Shown here piece by piece: positions 10,388-24,957 of a stretch of DNA of 64,000 nucleotides (position 1 is the stretch's first letter; every line of letters begins with the position of its first letter). The stretch lies in the NCBI GenBank assembly GCA_963854835.1, contig OY978525.1:64884907-64948906 (forward strand). The letters are read 5' to 3'. The DNA is from Megamerina dolium. Its lineage: Eukaryota; Arthropoda; Insecta; Diptera; Megamerinidae. The notes under the pieces are model-generated. The model did not search any database. It was not told the DNA's origin and saw nothing but the letters and a program-made list of their open reading frames with translations. The position numbers and the translations under genes are program-made.

Positions 10388-13034
10388 ATGCAGTATGAGG
10401 GTTGCGACGCGGCTCCTCGCGTGGGGCTAGTGGCAGATTCTGCAAGGAAGAAGCCATTAGGGCGGGAGGTGTTCCCGAGCCAGGAACCACTAAATGTGTG
10501 TCAACTCAATATTCACCATAGCAAAGCAGCATCCGCAATGATGGTGTGGAGCTTCGATGAGGATGAGCTTGACATTGCACTGGTTCAGGAGCCCTGGATC
10601 CTTCATGGAAGGATCAAGGATTATCTGCACAAAACACCACTTTGTTTTATCCACAAACAACGGGGAAGTTAAGGATATGCATTTTAGTTAAACATGGGAT
10701 ACGTGCGATTCTAATGCCTAATTTCTGCTTACCAGATCTCACAGTAGTGAGAATAGGTGACGGTGCGGGATCATTAATAATCGCATCAGCATACCTTCCA
10801 TACGATTCTCTTGACGGACTACCTTCAAGAGAGGTGGAAGCTCTAGTAAGATTCTGTGATGGTAAGGGGTTTGGTCTGATCTTAGGCTGCGATGACAATA
10901 CGCACAGTTCCGTGTGGGGCACAGCAATGAAAACTATAGAGGAGAGTGTCTACTCGAATTTATAGAAAGATTTGGTCTACAAGTTGGGAACAGAACCGAC
11001 CTTTGGCGACACACGTCGTTGCGAGGTCATTGATGTTACTCTGACGAATGTCAAAATGTTGGATAGGATTTTGGATTGGAGGGTTGTGGATAGACTAACC
11101 ATGTCGGACCACAGGGCCATCCACGAACGACTGTAGAATGGTAAGGGTACCGAAACGAACGGATTGTACAAGGTACTGAGAAGTTCTTGAGGAATTGCGA
11201 AGGAGGTTTAAGAGACCTAGAAGAACTGCAGATGTTGAGTATCAGGTAAGGGCTATCAGCTCAGCCATGATCAAAGCATTTGAAGCTTCATGTCCTCTGA
11301 TGGTAGTGGACGAAGGAGATCCCACTCCATGGTGGAATGGGGAACTGGAATCCATAAAAAAGGAGACAAGGAAGGCTTTTAATCATCACATGAGAGGGGA
11401 CCCCAACACGTGGGACGACTATAAGTCAAAGAAAAGGGAGTTGAAGAAGACTCTACGTAACCGTAAAAGGAAAACGTGGAGGGAATTCTGCTCAAATATG
11501 CTAGATATGACCGATGTATGTAGATTACAGAGGATTATATCAAAAGACCCGGTTTCAAAGTTGGGATTAATTCGCAAAACGAATGGATCCTTTACAGAGA
11601 CAATCGGAGAGTCACTGAAATACCTAATGGAGGTGAATTTTCCAGGAAGCTTTAGATCGGAAGATCCTTGGGAAGCCACCCGCAAGGGTACAAACAGGAA
11701 TTAAAGATTGGAAGCTGAAAGGATAGTCACCAGAGATGGAGTGATAAACGTCATTAAGCGTTTCTCTCCTTTCAAAACAGCGGGTACAGACGGGATATTT
11801 CCAGCCCTACTTCAGTGGGGTGCAGAAGCTCTGGTGGACAGGCTTCTGGGAATATTTACTACTTGCCTGACTACAGGATATATCCCGACTCAATGGAGAG
11901 AGACTAAGGTTGTCTTTCTTCCAAAGCCGGGAAAAAGGGACTACTCAGAGGCTAAATCTTTCCGGCCGGTTAGCTTGACCTCCCTTCTGCTTAAATGTAT
12001 GGAGGGAGTATTGGCGGACTACATGGAAAGGACAACGCTTCTGCAAAAACTTCCAAGCAGGAGGTGTTTGCATGCATACAGAAACGGCCCTGCACGAACT
12101 CTTTCGCGTAGCGGAGAGAAAACTGTTTTGTGGAGAGATATCTATGTCTACTTTTATGGATATAGAAGGTGCGTTCGATCCAACCATTATAAGGTGGGTG
12201 GACAGCATGCTGAGGAAAAGGGCAATAAACTTTCAAAATGGGAGTTACAGACTTAGAGGTAGGGTAGTCAAAGGGCTTCCACAGGGGGGCGTATTATCGC
12301 CCAACCTTTGGAACATCACGGTCGATTCCCTACTTCAGCTTCTGCACTCAAAAGGCATACACACCGTCTGGTATGCAGATGACATAGCGGTAGCGGTGAA
12401 CGGTAAGTTCCTGGACACTATTTATGATACCATGAGAGGTGCACTCGAAATGTTTGAAGAATGGTGCACGGAACAAGGTCTCTCTGTAAATGCTAGTAAT
12501 TCGGAAACAGTACTCTTTACTAAAGGGAGGACTGGGCTAACAATAGACTCCCTTAGGCTTTTTAGATGGAACATCAACGTCTCCAAGGAAGTAAAGTATC
12601 TAGGTGTAATCCTGGATAACAAGCTGACTTGGAATAGTCACGTCGATGACAAGATCCAGAAGGGCAAGCGGGTATTGCATCAGTGTAAGAGAGTGTTCGG
12701 TCACATGTGGGGAATTACTCCCAGAGTAGCGCACTGGATCTACGCAACGATGGAAAGGCCCTTAATAGCATATGCTACTGTGGTCTGGTGGCCTAATGTC
12801 AACCAAAAGACCACGAAAAGCAAGTTAGATAGGGTGCAAAGAATGGTTTGTATTGGGATTACCGGAGCTATCCGGACGACCCCAGTAGAAGCATTGGAAG
12901 TGTTTCTGGTGAATGATGCGCTCGAAATGTGGAACATACCCCACAAAGACATGCTTGAAATAACGCGTATTGTTATTATGAGGAAGGAAGTAGTAGAATT
13001 CTGCAACCAAACAAATAATAAACACACGATTTGA
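10388..13034 (+). pseudogene. LOA ORF2 (endonuclease-RT), decayed and without RNase H
   Basis: Endonuclease motifs are NVCQLNIHHSKAAS and DIALVQEPWILHG (10499-10611). The frame shifts near 10640, 10925, 11130 and 12050. The RT core retains TAGTDGIFPALLQ, FLPKPGKRDY, GLPQGGVLSPNLWN and the catalytic WYADDIAVAV. After ALEVFL the frame jumps to NDALEMWNIPHKDM. The longer copy places ~300 residues including RNase H between these two motifs. Confidence 0.88.
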
Positions 13035-13104
13035 GGGACGAAAAGAGACCCAGATAAGTGGTCTGATTCGGCTAATCCCTAAAATATATATAATAAGGCA
13101 ACGA

Positions 13105-13600
13105 AGAGTTGGTAAAAAAAATGTTGCCAACACTCAAAAAAAATGAAAGTAAATTTTCAGAACAGTGCGGGCGTATTTCATTCTGGTGTAGGCATTCCGC
13201 CCCCCATGCAGGAATCCTGCAAAAGAGACGCAATGCTTACCACAGAGGGAAAGAAACAAAATTCAAATATTTTATGTACAAGTACAGGGCACATTACAAT
13301 TTCACTGGAGGAACGTATGCAGGAAGCAGGACGTGGATAACATCACGAACGGGATGGCAATAGATCGGCTTTTTTTGATCTTCAGACAAAGGGTTGCTAA
13401 GCTTGAAATGTGCTCAATGTCAAGAAACTCAACGTATCACAAAATGTCCAGCACCATATAAATTGATGGTGATCAGTGGTCTGTAGTCTCACTTAGTAGG
13501 CCTCGAAATGGCAGACATATATTTCGGGAAACCTGATAGTGTGATGTCTTTGTTCGTGCTGATTTATGGGGACGTATTGGATGACATTTTGTGAGTCAAA
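13105..13600 (+). pseudogene. Decayed BEL/Pao gag-protease fragment
   Basis: Translation with frameshifts gives a cysteine-bearing stretch near 13395-13470. It then gives GLEMADIYFGKPDSV, which resembles the BEL protease-region motif GLxLADPxFxKPxxIDLLIG. The match is weak and the reading frame is broken. Confidence 0.4.
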
Positions 13601-14830
13601 ATAATGCTCGTCTAATTTAAGCGTTTTGACTTGCTACAAATGTTATATTAATATTACTCTTATGTTATAATTACGTTATATTATTATGTTATACTATTAT
13701 GTGTGTATAATTTATGAGTATCGCTGTAATCATTAATATAATGATTATCATCATTCTATGTATAACGTGATAACCCATGGGTTATCGTACGCTTATAAAA
13801 ATGCATGGTCAGGGTCACTGTATGATTGTGGAATAATTTCGCAACCATGCATAGTAAAAAAAAAGAACCAAGAAGAAGAAAAATAATGAAATAAATAAAT
13901 AATAAACAATAATAAAAGAACCATTGGTTTATCGTATCTCACTGTATGATTATGAAATAATTTCGCAAAAATGCACAGTAAAAAGAAAAAAGAACAAAAA
14001 AGAAGAACGGCAAAATAAGCAACAACCATGCGTACATAATATTTAACGTTTGCACAATATTTACAACAACAAGTATTAAATACAAATAATAATGAAGACC
14101 TACTAAGAAGTTGGAATTATGACCTACTGAAGAAATTGCAATGAATCGACCTACTTAAGAAATTGCAATTTCTTCAGAAATTCTTTTATCCAAAAACGGG
14201 GTTTACATCTAAATTACGTCACATACATTAGGCTATATAAACTAAGAGGGCGGCTGAAATAAAGGCAGTCTAGATAAGTAGATAACTAGAAGAGCGAGTT
14301 AGTGTGAACTAAAAGTAGAAGTTACATTGTGAATGATTTAACATCCTATAAAAGAAGAAGTCACATTATGAAGGATTTAACATCCTATAAAAGTGGAAGT
14401 TATATTGTGAAGGATTCAATATCCTATAAAAGTGGAAGTTATATTGTGAAGGATACAGCATCCTGTTACAAGTAAACATATATATACATAGTGAAAGGAA
14501 AAAATATAAAGAAACCACATTGTTAAATAAGAACTACATGGTGAAGGAAATAACGGATTGACAAAATAAATATATACTGTTAAATACAACTATATTGAAA
14601 AACTAATTGTTTTGTGCAAGAAAGAGCTACAGTTTTGTAGAAGAGTAAAAGGGTTAAGCTCTAGGAAATAAGTTATCTAAGGAAAAGTTACGGTGTCGAA
14701 AACAAGGCACAACAACATCATCGGTGGAAGAGCAGATGAACCCTACGCCTAGCGTACATATTTCTATTGGGTGATTTTTAAACCACGGTAGCTACTCTCA
14801 CATCTCCGTCTTTGCTTGAATGTAGCGCCA
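13600..14830 (+). repeat. Gene-free AT-rich stretch, possibly LTR and leader of an old element
   Basis: No coding sequence is visible. It contains an 18-bp palindrome (GATAACCCATGGGTTATC, 13769-13786) and a ~60-bp duplication (about 13800-13860 and 13925-13985; both with CACTGTATGATT and AATAATTTCGCAA). A TATA-like GGCTATATAAACTAAG lies at ~14232, and a four-copy 39-bp tandem repeat at 14318-14472. The following BEL pol relic suggests LTR or leader sequence, but I cannot prove it. Confidence 0.4.
14318..14472 (+). repeat. 39-bp tandem repeat, four copies
   Basis: Units start with GAAGT at 14318, 14357, 14396 and 14435. Each contains ACATTGTGAA-like and ACATCCTATAAAAG-like blocks. The period is exactly 39 bp, and units differ at a few positions. 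Confidence 0.9.
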
Positions 14831-14914
14831 TGGTCTGTGATGAAGAGGTTCGCTTAAAAGACTTGGTTTGCAACTTTTGTAAGCTTGATTAGGTGATGAG
14901 GTGGATGATGGCGA

Positions 14915-17525
14915 ATGTGGTTGGATCTTTGCATGAACATCTTTCCGTACACCTTCAGGCTGTTACGTTACGTACTGCCATTCCAAATTGATACTCCCAA
15001 GTTTGGGAATTCATACAAAAATGCTATGAGACAATTTAATTGTTCGGAGCGACGTTTGGGGTTCAATATTGAACTTAGAGATAAATACATCGCGTTCATG
15101 AGTGAATACGCCGCCCTTGGGCATATGAAGTGTATGGACCAACTAGTAAAAGACAGTTACTGAATTCCACATCATGCAGTTACGACGTAGTTTCAAGTGG
15201 TATGCAATTTATCAATTCGACCCAACACGGGTGTAACCCTGAACAAGTGAAAAGACCAACGGTTCAAAACTCATCTATATAATATTTCGCTTTCGATATA
15301 AAGACGATGTTCAGGCAGGTATTGGTTGCTCCAATACACCGAGATTTTCAATGCATCATCTGGTGAGAGTCACCCTTCCAGGAAATATTATTTATCGCTT
15401 AACGACGGTTACGTATGGTATGGCTTGCAGTCCCTATAATGCAGCCCCTGTGCTCAATCAGTGTACGTATGACAATTTTGGTCAGTAGCAGTGAGGCTAT
15501 CCAACTGGCTCGCAATATGAATAGGGTTCTATCCGCAGGACAGTTCAAACTGCGCAAATGGAACTCGAACTGTGGTGAGGTCATGAGATCCTTAACTGAT
15601 AACACATCGCTCATTACAGAATTTAGCATCAATACAACCACGTCCTCGGTTCTTAGCTTACGATGAGATTCTGCCACTGACGGGCTAGTTTACCACTTAA
15701 ACCTCAACGTGCCCTATCAGCCTTCTACGCAAAGGAGGGTACTCAGAGAGATAGCTCAGCTTTTCAATCCCACTGGCTTGTTGGCGCCAGTTGTCATTGC
15801 TGGCAAGATTTTCTTACAACAGATGTGGTCTGCTGGTCTCCCTTGTGATGAGGCCTTTCCCCATGATATTTGCGAAGAGTGGCTTGTGAATCGTAGTAGA
15901 CTGAAGGTTCAGGTACTGCGCTGGTTAAGCATGGTCCAAGGCTCACAGACAACTATGCATCACTTTTGTGATGCCAGCTTATACGCATACGCAGCATTCA
16001 TCTACACCAAGACAATTGATGACAAGGGTGACGATCTACTAAACATCCACTATGGTGGCAAGGACACAAACGGCAGGATGATAAAACATCCCCACTAGAT
16101 CAACGAATAAACCTGAATGATGAGGAGTCGTCGGTCTGATGGTCACATCATTCCACCAATGGAACGATTCAGTTCCATTCAACAATTACTGCATACGGTG
16201 GCATTCATTTTTCGTTGGACATCATCGTGCTGATAATAACGACAGCCAAGGGCGATCAGAACAAATGAATTGGATGATGCTATAAACTATCTGGTCCGCT
16301 TAGATCAAAGTGAGGCTTTTATTGTTGAAATTAGACAATTGAAATCTGGATCGGACTTGTTGAACTCTAGTCGACAACTACCTCTAAATCCATACCTCAA
16401 CGAGAATAAAATTATGCGTGTGGGTGGTCGAATTGGTAAGGTCACAGTGCCGATGACCAACAATTCCCAATCATTTTATCGAAATTCAATCCCCTAGTCA
16501 TTCTCTTTCTTCGGCAAGTGCACGAAAAGACCTTTCTTGGCAGAACTAAAACATGTTGCAAATGCCTCGTCATCGCTTCTGGATCGTAAACACGGGACAA
16601 GCAATTAAGGTATTTGTACACAACTGCGTGGTTTGTCGCAGACATCGGGGGGTTATGCTTAGACAGCAGATGGCGACGTTACAAGTTTAGGGAGGTGCGA
16701 CCTTTCTTAGCTTCCTTTCTTTATTATTCCGGCCCATTTACTCTTCGTATTAGCTCAAAGCGGTCTCGCGCTACCGTCAAAACCTATTTATTAATGTTTG
16801 TGTGAACGCAACCAGACATGTCCACATCGAAGTGGTGGATGTTCTGTCATCTCAGGCTTTCCTTGATGCATTTACTCGTTTTTCTAGTCGACGAGGCCGT
16901 GCAGTGATCTCTACAGCGACAATGGAACAGCATTTTTTGGGGCCAACCGCATATTACAAGAAGATCTCGAAAGGCAAAGCTAAACTAACCAACAACGGTT
17001 AGCAGATTTGAACGGAGTGGCATTTTATAACTCCCAATGCTTCTCCTTAAGGCGGTTTATGAGAACCGCCTTAATGAGATACGCTTCGTCGGCACCATGC
17101 CTCTGTGGTAGAGTCATCTGGACACACTGGATATTCGTAACTCTCGTGCAATAACCTTGCTATATGATGATCCCGATGAAAAATTTTCTTTGGCTCTAGC
17201 GACTTTATCACCGGATCTCCACTTATTGCTGGCTCTGAGCGCGATTTCCTACCAATCGGCTGAAGCAGTGGCAGTGGATACAAAAGGAGGAGGAGTTCTG
17301 GCAACGTTGGAGTGATGAGTATTTCCCTACTCTACAAAGACGCATAAAATGCCAGAAGCTGACACCAAACATCCAGATCGGTTACATTGTCGTAGTAAGA
17401 TATGACAATATGTAGGGCCGTATGGTTCGAGTAACCACACTGCATCCAGGCAACGATGGGGCCGTACGTAACGTGGCATTGAAAACGGAAAATGGATGTA
17501 CCACTCCTGCAGTTCAGAAGCTTTC
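14915..17525 (+). pseudogene. Highly decayed BEL/Pao pol relic
   Basis: Pieces in order are: RRLGFNIELRDKYIAFM and EYAALGHM (RT start, ~15050-15140); SAGQFKLRKWNSN (~15535); REIAQLFNPTGLLAPVVIAG (~15730-15800); and HHFCDASLYAYAAFIY (RNase H start, ~15960). Then come MRVGGRIGK (~16413), YSDNGTAFFGA (integrase second Asp, ~16913-16945) and a DEYFPTLQRR-like tail (~17310). Stops and frameshifts occur every few tens of codons, so this is old. It is a different, older lineage than the element at 1035-6507. Confidence 0.85.
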
Positions 17526-17529
17526 AGAA

Positions 17530-17880
17530 GGATAATAATTTATAGTAAACAACAGTACCAGAAATGTATGTTGGTGGAATCAGTATTGCATGGTATTGGG
17601 TCCAGCATTATATCATCACAACGCAACCCGTTGTTTGCATTGGCGTCGTTTCAACAAAATTCATTGCGTTCAAAGAAGTCAAGAGAAGCGGCAGCTTGCA
17701 GCAGACAACGAAAGAACACAGATTTACAAGTATATAAGTAGAAACGGTACTTACACACTCACACACACACCCCCCGGACGGGTCTGATCCTACCGGATCG
17801 GGTACTATAGCTGGGTTCTAAGCTACCGGGGGGTCTGCAGGTTGCGGATAGCCGGACGGCCAGTAGTAGCATAATAGTAG
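17530..17880. other. No gene recognised; short (CA)n run
   Basis: Unassigned sequence links the BEL relic and the R1 LINE. It holds an imperfect (CA)n run at about 17752-17772 followed by CCCCCC. It may include R1 5' UTR. Confidence 0.5.
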
Positions 17881-18390
17881 TAGAATAAGCAATCCCCGAC
17901 GATGAGCGGCAGAAGCCGAGGATGCGGAATAAAAGCTAGCATATCCTATGAAGTTCCTGTGACAGTGGCGAATCGACATCGCCTTTTAGAAAACTGTGTC
18001 CCCCTCATCATGCATGGGCGTGATGAGTTACAAAAAAATTCAGGCGCGACGGTTTCCTGGTTAGCGTCTGTACACCATGTTAGGTGCAGCTGCTAGATTG
18101 ACCGGTATACTCCGCGGCGCACTGGGAGTCCCTCGAAACCTTAACAGTTTACTCTGCTGTTGGGTTGAAGAGGGTGATGTGAGCTTGCTCTGCCGAGGTG
18201 TAAGCCGCGGTGGGTATCAGGAACCAGCTAACAACGATAGCAGCAGTAACATCAGCAACATATTACCAGGTGATAGGTCGACAAAGGATATCGAGACCCA
18301 TTCAAAAGGAGCGACATAGTTCCTCACTCTCAAAAAGCGACAGAAACAACGGATATCACAATTATAGAACACAAAACAGGTGATAAAACA

Positions 18391-19460
18391 GTGAGCCAGT
18401 CATCATTCTATAAGCTCGGTGAACAAATAAGAAGCCTAGTCGATATGATGGCAGACGGTAAAAGACGCTCAATCCATCAGCCGATGAGAGATGCAATAGA
18501 TAGTATCAAGGCGTTGTACGAACTATCTGTCATAGAGCAAAAAAACGAGGAGACAAAAAGAGTGATAAGGAAAAACAATTGCACTCAAACGAAGAGGAGG
18601 CAAGGAAATGAATATGAAACGCCGCCAATGAAGCGTCATACATTGCAAACCAAGGCGAAAAATGTACCAAGTCAGGCATCCCAGGTTAAACCATCAAATG
18701 CAGCAAGCAAGGTGACACCAGTGGGGGAAAAAAAATTTAAGCAACAGGAGAAGAATACGAATGCAAAGGTCGGTACAATACTGGAACGGGCACAACCACA
18801 AAAAAATTGGACGAAAGTACAAAAAAAGCAGAGAAAATATATTGGTGTGAAAGTAAAACCAGACGCACTCATCATAGCGTCTTCATCATCCATCACGTAT
18901 GCAGATATATTAAGAAAAATAAAAGGCGATGATGAACTGAAATCCTTAGGAGAAAATGTAAGAACAGCGAAAAATGAGCTGCTCCTGGAACTAAAGCGAG
19001 CACCGGAACAGAGCACGGTAGAATTCCAGACGGCTGTAAAGGAAGTGCTAGGCGAATCGGCGGAAGTTGTAGTAAACACTCACTCCAGCACGATTCAACT
19101 AAGAGACCTTGATGAGGTAACAACGGCAAAAGAGGTATGTGACGCTTTACATGCACAGTGTGACATTCGGCGACCGGACGAGTCAGAGGTTCGTAACATG
19201 AAAATAGGGCAACAAGGTACCCAAACAGCTTACATCTACCAGTGGTGGACGTTGCAAAGGTACTAAAAGCGCAGCGTATTCGAATAGGAGGGGTTTCTTG
19301 CCGGGTACGTGATTGCATCTCACCAATAAGGTGCTTCAAGTGTTGATGATATAACCATCAGCGCGAAACTGCAAAGAAGAGGTGGATCGTAGATCTTTGT
19401 GCAGAAAGTGTGGTCAGGAGAGTCACCTAGCTGCCCGCTGGAAGTACGCGCTGTCCCGAA
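18391..19460 (+). pseudogene. R1-type ORF1 (gag-like RNA-binding protein)
   Basis: The open frame 18391-19266 (291 aa) is Lys/Gln-rich with a basic middle region (about residues 50-160). It has an RRM-like C-terminal part (EVVVNTHSSTIQLRDLDEVT), as in other R1 gag proteins. A frameshift follows. The zinc knuckle at about 19397-19450 reads CRKCGQESHLAARW, in which the last ligand Cys is replaced by Trp. The start could be further upstream. Confidence 0.7.
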
Positions 19461-19489
19461 CATCAGAAGGCAATAAAGAAAGACAGTAA

Positions 19490-21790
19490 ATGAAGATTGT
19501 TCAACTAAACGTGAACCACTGTACGGCAGTGCAAGATATTCTGCAGCAAACAGTAATTGAATTGACATTTCGATCTTGCACTACTGTGCGATCAACACCA
19601 CAATGTGAGCGGCTGTGAGTGGGTCAGCGACTCATCGGACAAAGCTGCAATATGGATAACGAATAATAAGGTGTATCAGAGGAGAGCTGCAAATGCGCAT
19701 CTCAGATTCACATGGATTAAGATAGAGGGTATATACTTTTTTTCGTGCTATGCCCTACCAAGTATGGATCTTCTCGACTTCGAACAGATGATATCAGATA
19801 TGGTGACGGAAACTAGAACGCGACATCCGGTAATTATAGCCGGCGATTTCAATGCTTGGTCTACAGCATGTGATAGTAGATGTACGAACCGGAGGGGCCA
19901 AGTTCTCATGAAAAGTATGACTTTACTAGACGTAGAACTTCTCAACGACGGACAACGCAGGAAACAAACGGTCGGTTATAGACCTAACCTTTGCATATAG
20001 TACGATCACGCGACCCACCAAGTGGAGGATTGGCGAATTTCATACCCACAGCGATCATCGAGCAATTATCAAAACCACAATGTATAACCAAGGTGCAGAC
20101 AAGATGCTGGAAACATCATGTCTTCGACAACGACTTGTTCCTGCTGATATGGGAGGATATGACTACATCTGCTGAGAATGCAACAAATATGGCAGAAAAT
20201 ATCATGGCACGGATGAAGAGATCATGTGATGCGGCGATGCGTGGGAAAACACAAAAGCCGACAAAAAAACCGGTCTATTGGTGGAACGAAAACATTTCAG
20301 AGCTCAGCAAACACTGCAATCAAGCCCGTAGAAGAGTACAAAGGGCACGAAATCGACCATCGATGCAATCAGCTTAAAAAGGCGATAAAAACGAGCAAGG
20401 ATGCATGTTTCAAAGATCTCCGAGAAAGTGCAGATACTGATCCTTGGGGCAGGGCGTAGAAAATAGTTATGAATAAAGTAAGAGGACCAAGATCACCACA
20501 ACCGACGGACCCAGTGCTAATGGAACAGGTGGTAAATGTATTGTTTCCCCCCCTCGAAGAGAGTTTGCAATAATACTGTCCACCCGCGGAAATAGGTGAC
20601 TGCAGAAGAAGTGTTACTTAACTTGAATAAGGTGGGAGATAATAAGGCTCCAGGACCCGACGGCGTTCCTAATGTAGCAATGAAGGCAGCTATCAAAGCG
20701 GACCCCAGGATTTTTGCAACGATGTTTGACAAATGTCTACGTGAGGGTGTTTTTCCTCGTATTTGGAAATGTCAGAGACTCGTGCTTCTTCTAAAACCCG
20801 GCAAACAACCAGACCAGCCGTCATCATACCGGCCGCTGTGTATGTAGATTCTTTTGGAAGGTACTGGAGAAGATAATTGTTAATCGTTTGCAGGAGACGT
20901 TGGAATGGCCAGATGGATTATAATCCACACAATTTGGCTTCCGCAGAGGGAAGTCTACAATAGATGCGGTGCAAATGGAAATAAATATAGCTCGTGAAGC
21001 TACTAGCGGAATAAGGTGGAGGTGGGATGATAAGAATTACTGCGCAGTAGTAACACTGGATGTCAAGAACGCCTTCAACACAGCAAGGTGGCCGCAGATC
21101 ATACAGGCACTGGAAAATTTTAGCAACCCAAAGTACGTGACGCGGATAATCCCCAACTACTTCGACAAGAGTGTACTGCTATACGATACAGATGTGGGCG
21201 TGAAACAGTATAACGTTTCACGGGGCGTTCCACAAGGCTCAGTATTCGTTGATTGGCTATGCAGATGATATCGCACTGGTTGTAATAGAGAAGACAATAC
21301 CTAAAGTGCAGGAACTATGCAATGACGCAATAAACATCATCATGAGGAGGTTACACAGCGCTGGATTACAACTAGCGGCCGAAAAAACAGAAGCGGTACT
21401 CCTGACCACAAGGATGGTGACCATGAAATCACCTCGCTACCCCACATCAGATACCTGGGCGTACGAATTGATACACGGCTGTCTTTTAAGGAACACCTTG
21501 CCGCGGTTAGCGATAAAGCTGCAAAGGTGAATAATGCTTTGTAGCGCATAATGTGGAATAGAGGACCCCGTTCTAGTAAAAGGAAAATGCTGGCAAAGGT
21601 GACAAACTCCATCATGCTGTATGCAGCTCCAATTTGGGCTGACGCAACACAGAGAGCTATATACATGGTTGGCATCAGGTCTACATACCGTTTAAGTGCA
21701 CTACGGGTAGCTAGCGCTTTTCGCACCGTGTCGGACGATGCAATCGTGGTCATTGCGTCAATGCTACCTATTGACATATTGCAGCGAATT
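19490..21790 (+). pseudogene. R1-type ORF2 (endonuclease-RT), decayed
   Basis: Endonuclease pieces are MKIVQLNVNHCTAVQDILQQ (start), a frameshift near 19600, and PVIIAGDFNAWSTACDSR (19830-19870), the APE-type catalytic motif. RT pieces are NKAPGPDGVPNVAMKAA (20640), VLLLKPGKQPDQPSSYRPL (~20780), VTLDVKNAFNTARW (~21055), VSRGVPQGSV (~21215) and IGYADDIALVV (21252-21284). About 25-30 residues are missing between GVPQGS and YADD. A 3' part (21551-21795) with SIMLYAAPIWADA is present. Confidence 0.85.
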
Positions 21791-21804
21791 CACTCATCGG
21801 CCAG

Positions 21805-22460
<656 letters not shown>

Positions 22461-22462
<2 letters not shown>

Positions 22463-23627
22463 AGGAGCAACAATTATGTATTAAGACTGCCTCTAGAAAA
22501 CACAATTAAAACACGAAATCTGCTAATTTTTCGGTATATTTATTCTCCTCCTAATTCAATACACTTGTTACATCGATTTAATAGTGATTCAAATGCGTGT
22601 TCCAGCTCATTTTTCGGAATTGCCTCCAGTGCCCTCGTCGAAGCACCTTGTATGGTCTGAATGTCATCAAAAAAGCATCCTTTCAACTTTAATTTCAGTT
22701 TTGGAAACAAAAACGCACGGTGCCAAATCAGGTGAATACGTCGGGTGATTCATCACACAGACCTGATTTCGAGCCAAAAATTGACGAACAATGAGTGCTG
22801 TGTGACTCGGTGCATTATCGAGCAACAGAGACCAAGTTTTTGGATCGCGGTATTCTGGTTGAACACGACGGATTCTGGACATCAAACGCTTCAAAACTTC
22901 GAGGTAACATGCGAAGGTAACTGTTTGACCAGTTGGAACAAATTCTTTGTGGATAATTCCTTTGCTATCGAAGAATGTGATGAGCATTATTTTGATTTTT
23001 GATGGAACTTTTCGTGTTTTTTTGGCTTGCGGTGAGTTTTTTGTTTTCCATTCCTCACTTTGACGCTTGTTTCTGGATCGTCTTGGACACACCATGTTTC
23101 GTCACCCGTAACATTTGTTTTCAGGAAGTTTAGATAATTTTCTGCAGCTGCAACCATGTGTCTAGAATGACTGACTCTCAATAATTTTTGGTCCTCGGTC
23201 AATGTGTGTGGAAGAAATCTCGCGCAGACCTTTGTTTTTCCCAAATCCTCGTGAAGAATGAGTCTGATAGTTACTCTGTTGAAGTCTGAAGCCTCTTCCA
23301 TAATTTTGACTGAAAATCACGAACTTTCTGGATCACTTCCGGCGTCCGCACTGAAATTGGCCTTCCTTCTTTTATTTCATCTTCCAGCGACTCTCTACCA
23401 TCCACAAACCGCCATATTGTTTCTGATGCGCTTTTACCAATTTTTGTGTTGAATTTAATGACCGCTCTTTGCTCCATGTTAAAATGTAAAATGAATGGCA
23501 ATAAACATTAAATTTTGACAGTTAGCAGACGAAGGTTGAAGCTTCAATACGCATGTGTTCACACAGAAATGGCGCGATTGGTTGCTGAGATATGGTTCGA
23601 GTCTTAATACATAATTGTCGCATCTTG
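22461..23627 (-). mobile_element. mariner (DD34D) transposon
   Basis: The element is 1167 bp with 28-bp inverted repeats. The left reads CAAGGAGCAACAATTATGTA and on to AAGACT; the right differs at three positions (CAAGATGCGACAATTATGTA). Both ends sit at TA dinucleotides within flanking (TA)n tracts. Transposase is on the minus strand. Confidence 0.92.
22520..23477 (-). pseudogene. mariner transposase, frameshifted, third catalytic Asp lost
   Basis: Start MEQRAVIKFNTKIGKS is at 23477. An HTH region with KEGRPISVRTPEVI follows, then a frameshift, then VTGDETW (first Asp) near 23100. After another frameshift comes LLLDNAPSHTA (second Asp). The third motif reads HPTYSPDLAPCVF. The residue 34 positions on, normally Asp in CD(F/Y), is Val. 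The C-terminal tail (KNELEHAFESLLNRCNKC) is recognisable near 22600. It cannot cleave DNA, even apart from the frameshifts. Confidence 0.9.

Positions 23628-24957
<1,330 letters not shown>

Larger units (their letters stand above)
8900..13090 (+). mobile_element. LOA-clade LINE, internally deleted copy
   Basis: The 5' end (AAAATCCTCCACTGAACCCG) and 3' end (GGCTAATCCCTAAA) match the ends of the 5.8-kb copy at 52662-58478. The 13-bp direct repeat TAATAAGGCAACG (8887-8899 and 13091-13103) is the target-site duplication. At 4.2 kb this copy lacks a middle part of ORF1/ORF2 (near 10360) and the RNase H region (near 12905). It has many frameshifts. Confidence 0.93.
17880..21795 (+). mobile_element. 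R1-clade LINE, decayed, 3'-truncated at a (TA)n tract
   Basis: ORF1 (18391-19266 and on to a zinc knuckle) is followed by ORF2 beginning MKIVQLNVNHC at 19490. That is the typical opening of R1-clade endonucleases. The RT core follows. Sequence stops abruptly at 21795 in a (TA)n tract, so the ORF2 C-terminal zinc finger and 3' UTR are missing. Multiple frameshifts are present. Confidence 0.85.

Noticed and set aside
14318..14472. CRISPR-like array
   Set aside because: Units are contiguous with no unique spacers, in a eukaryotic transposon-rich context. It is a simple tandem repeat.
18672..19339. Minus-strand Phe/Ser-rich ORFs opposite the R1 ORF1
   Set aside because: They are antisense to a Lys/Glu/Gln-rich coding frame, which produces long open antisense frames by composition.
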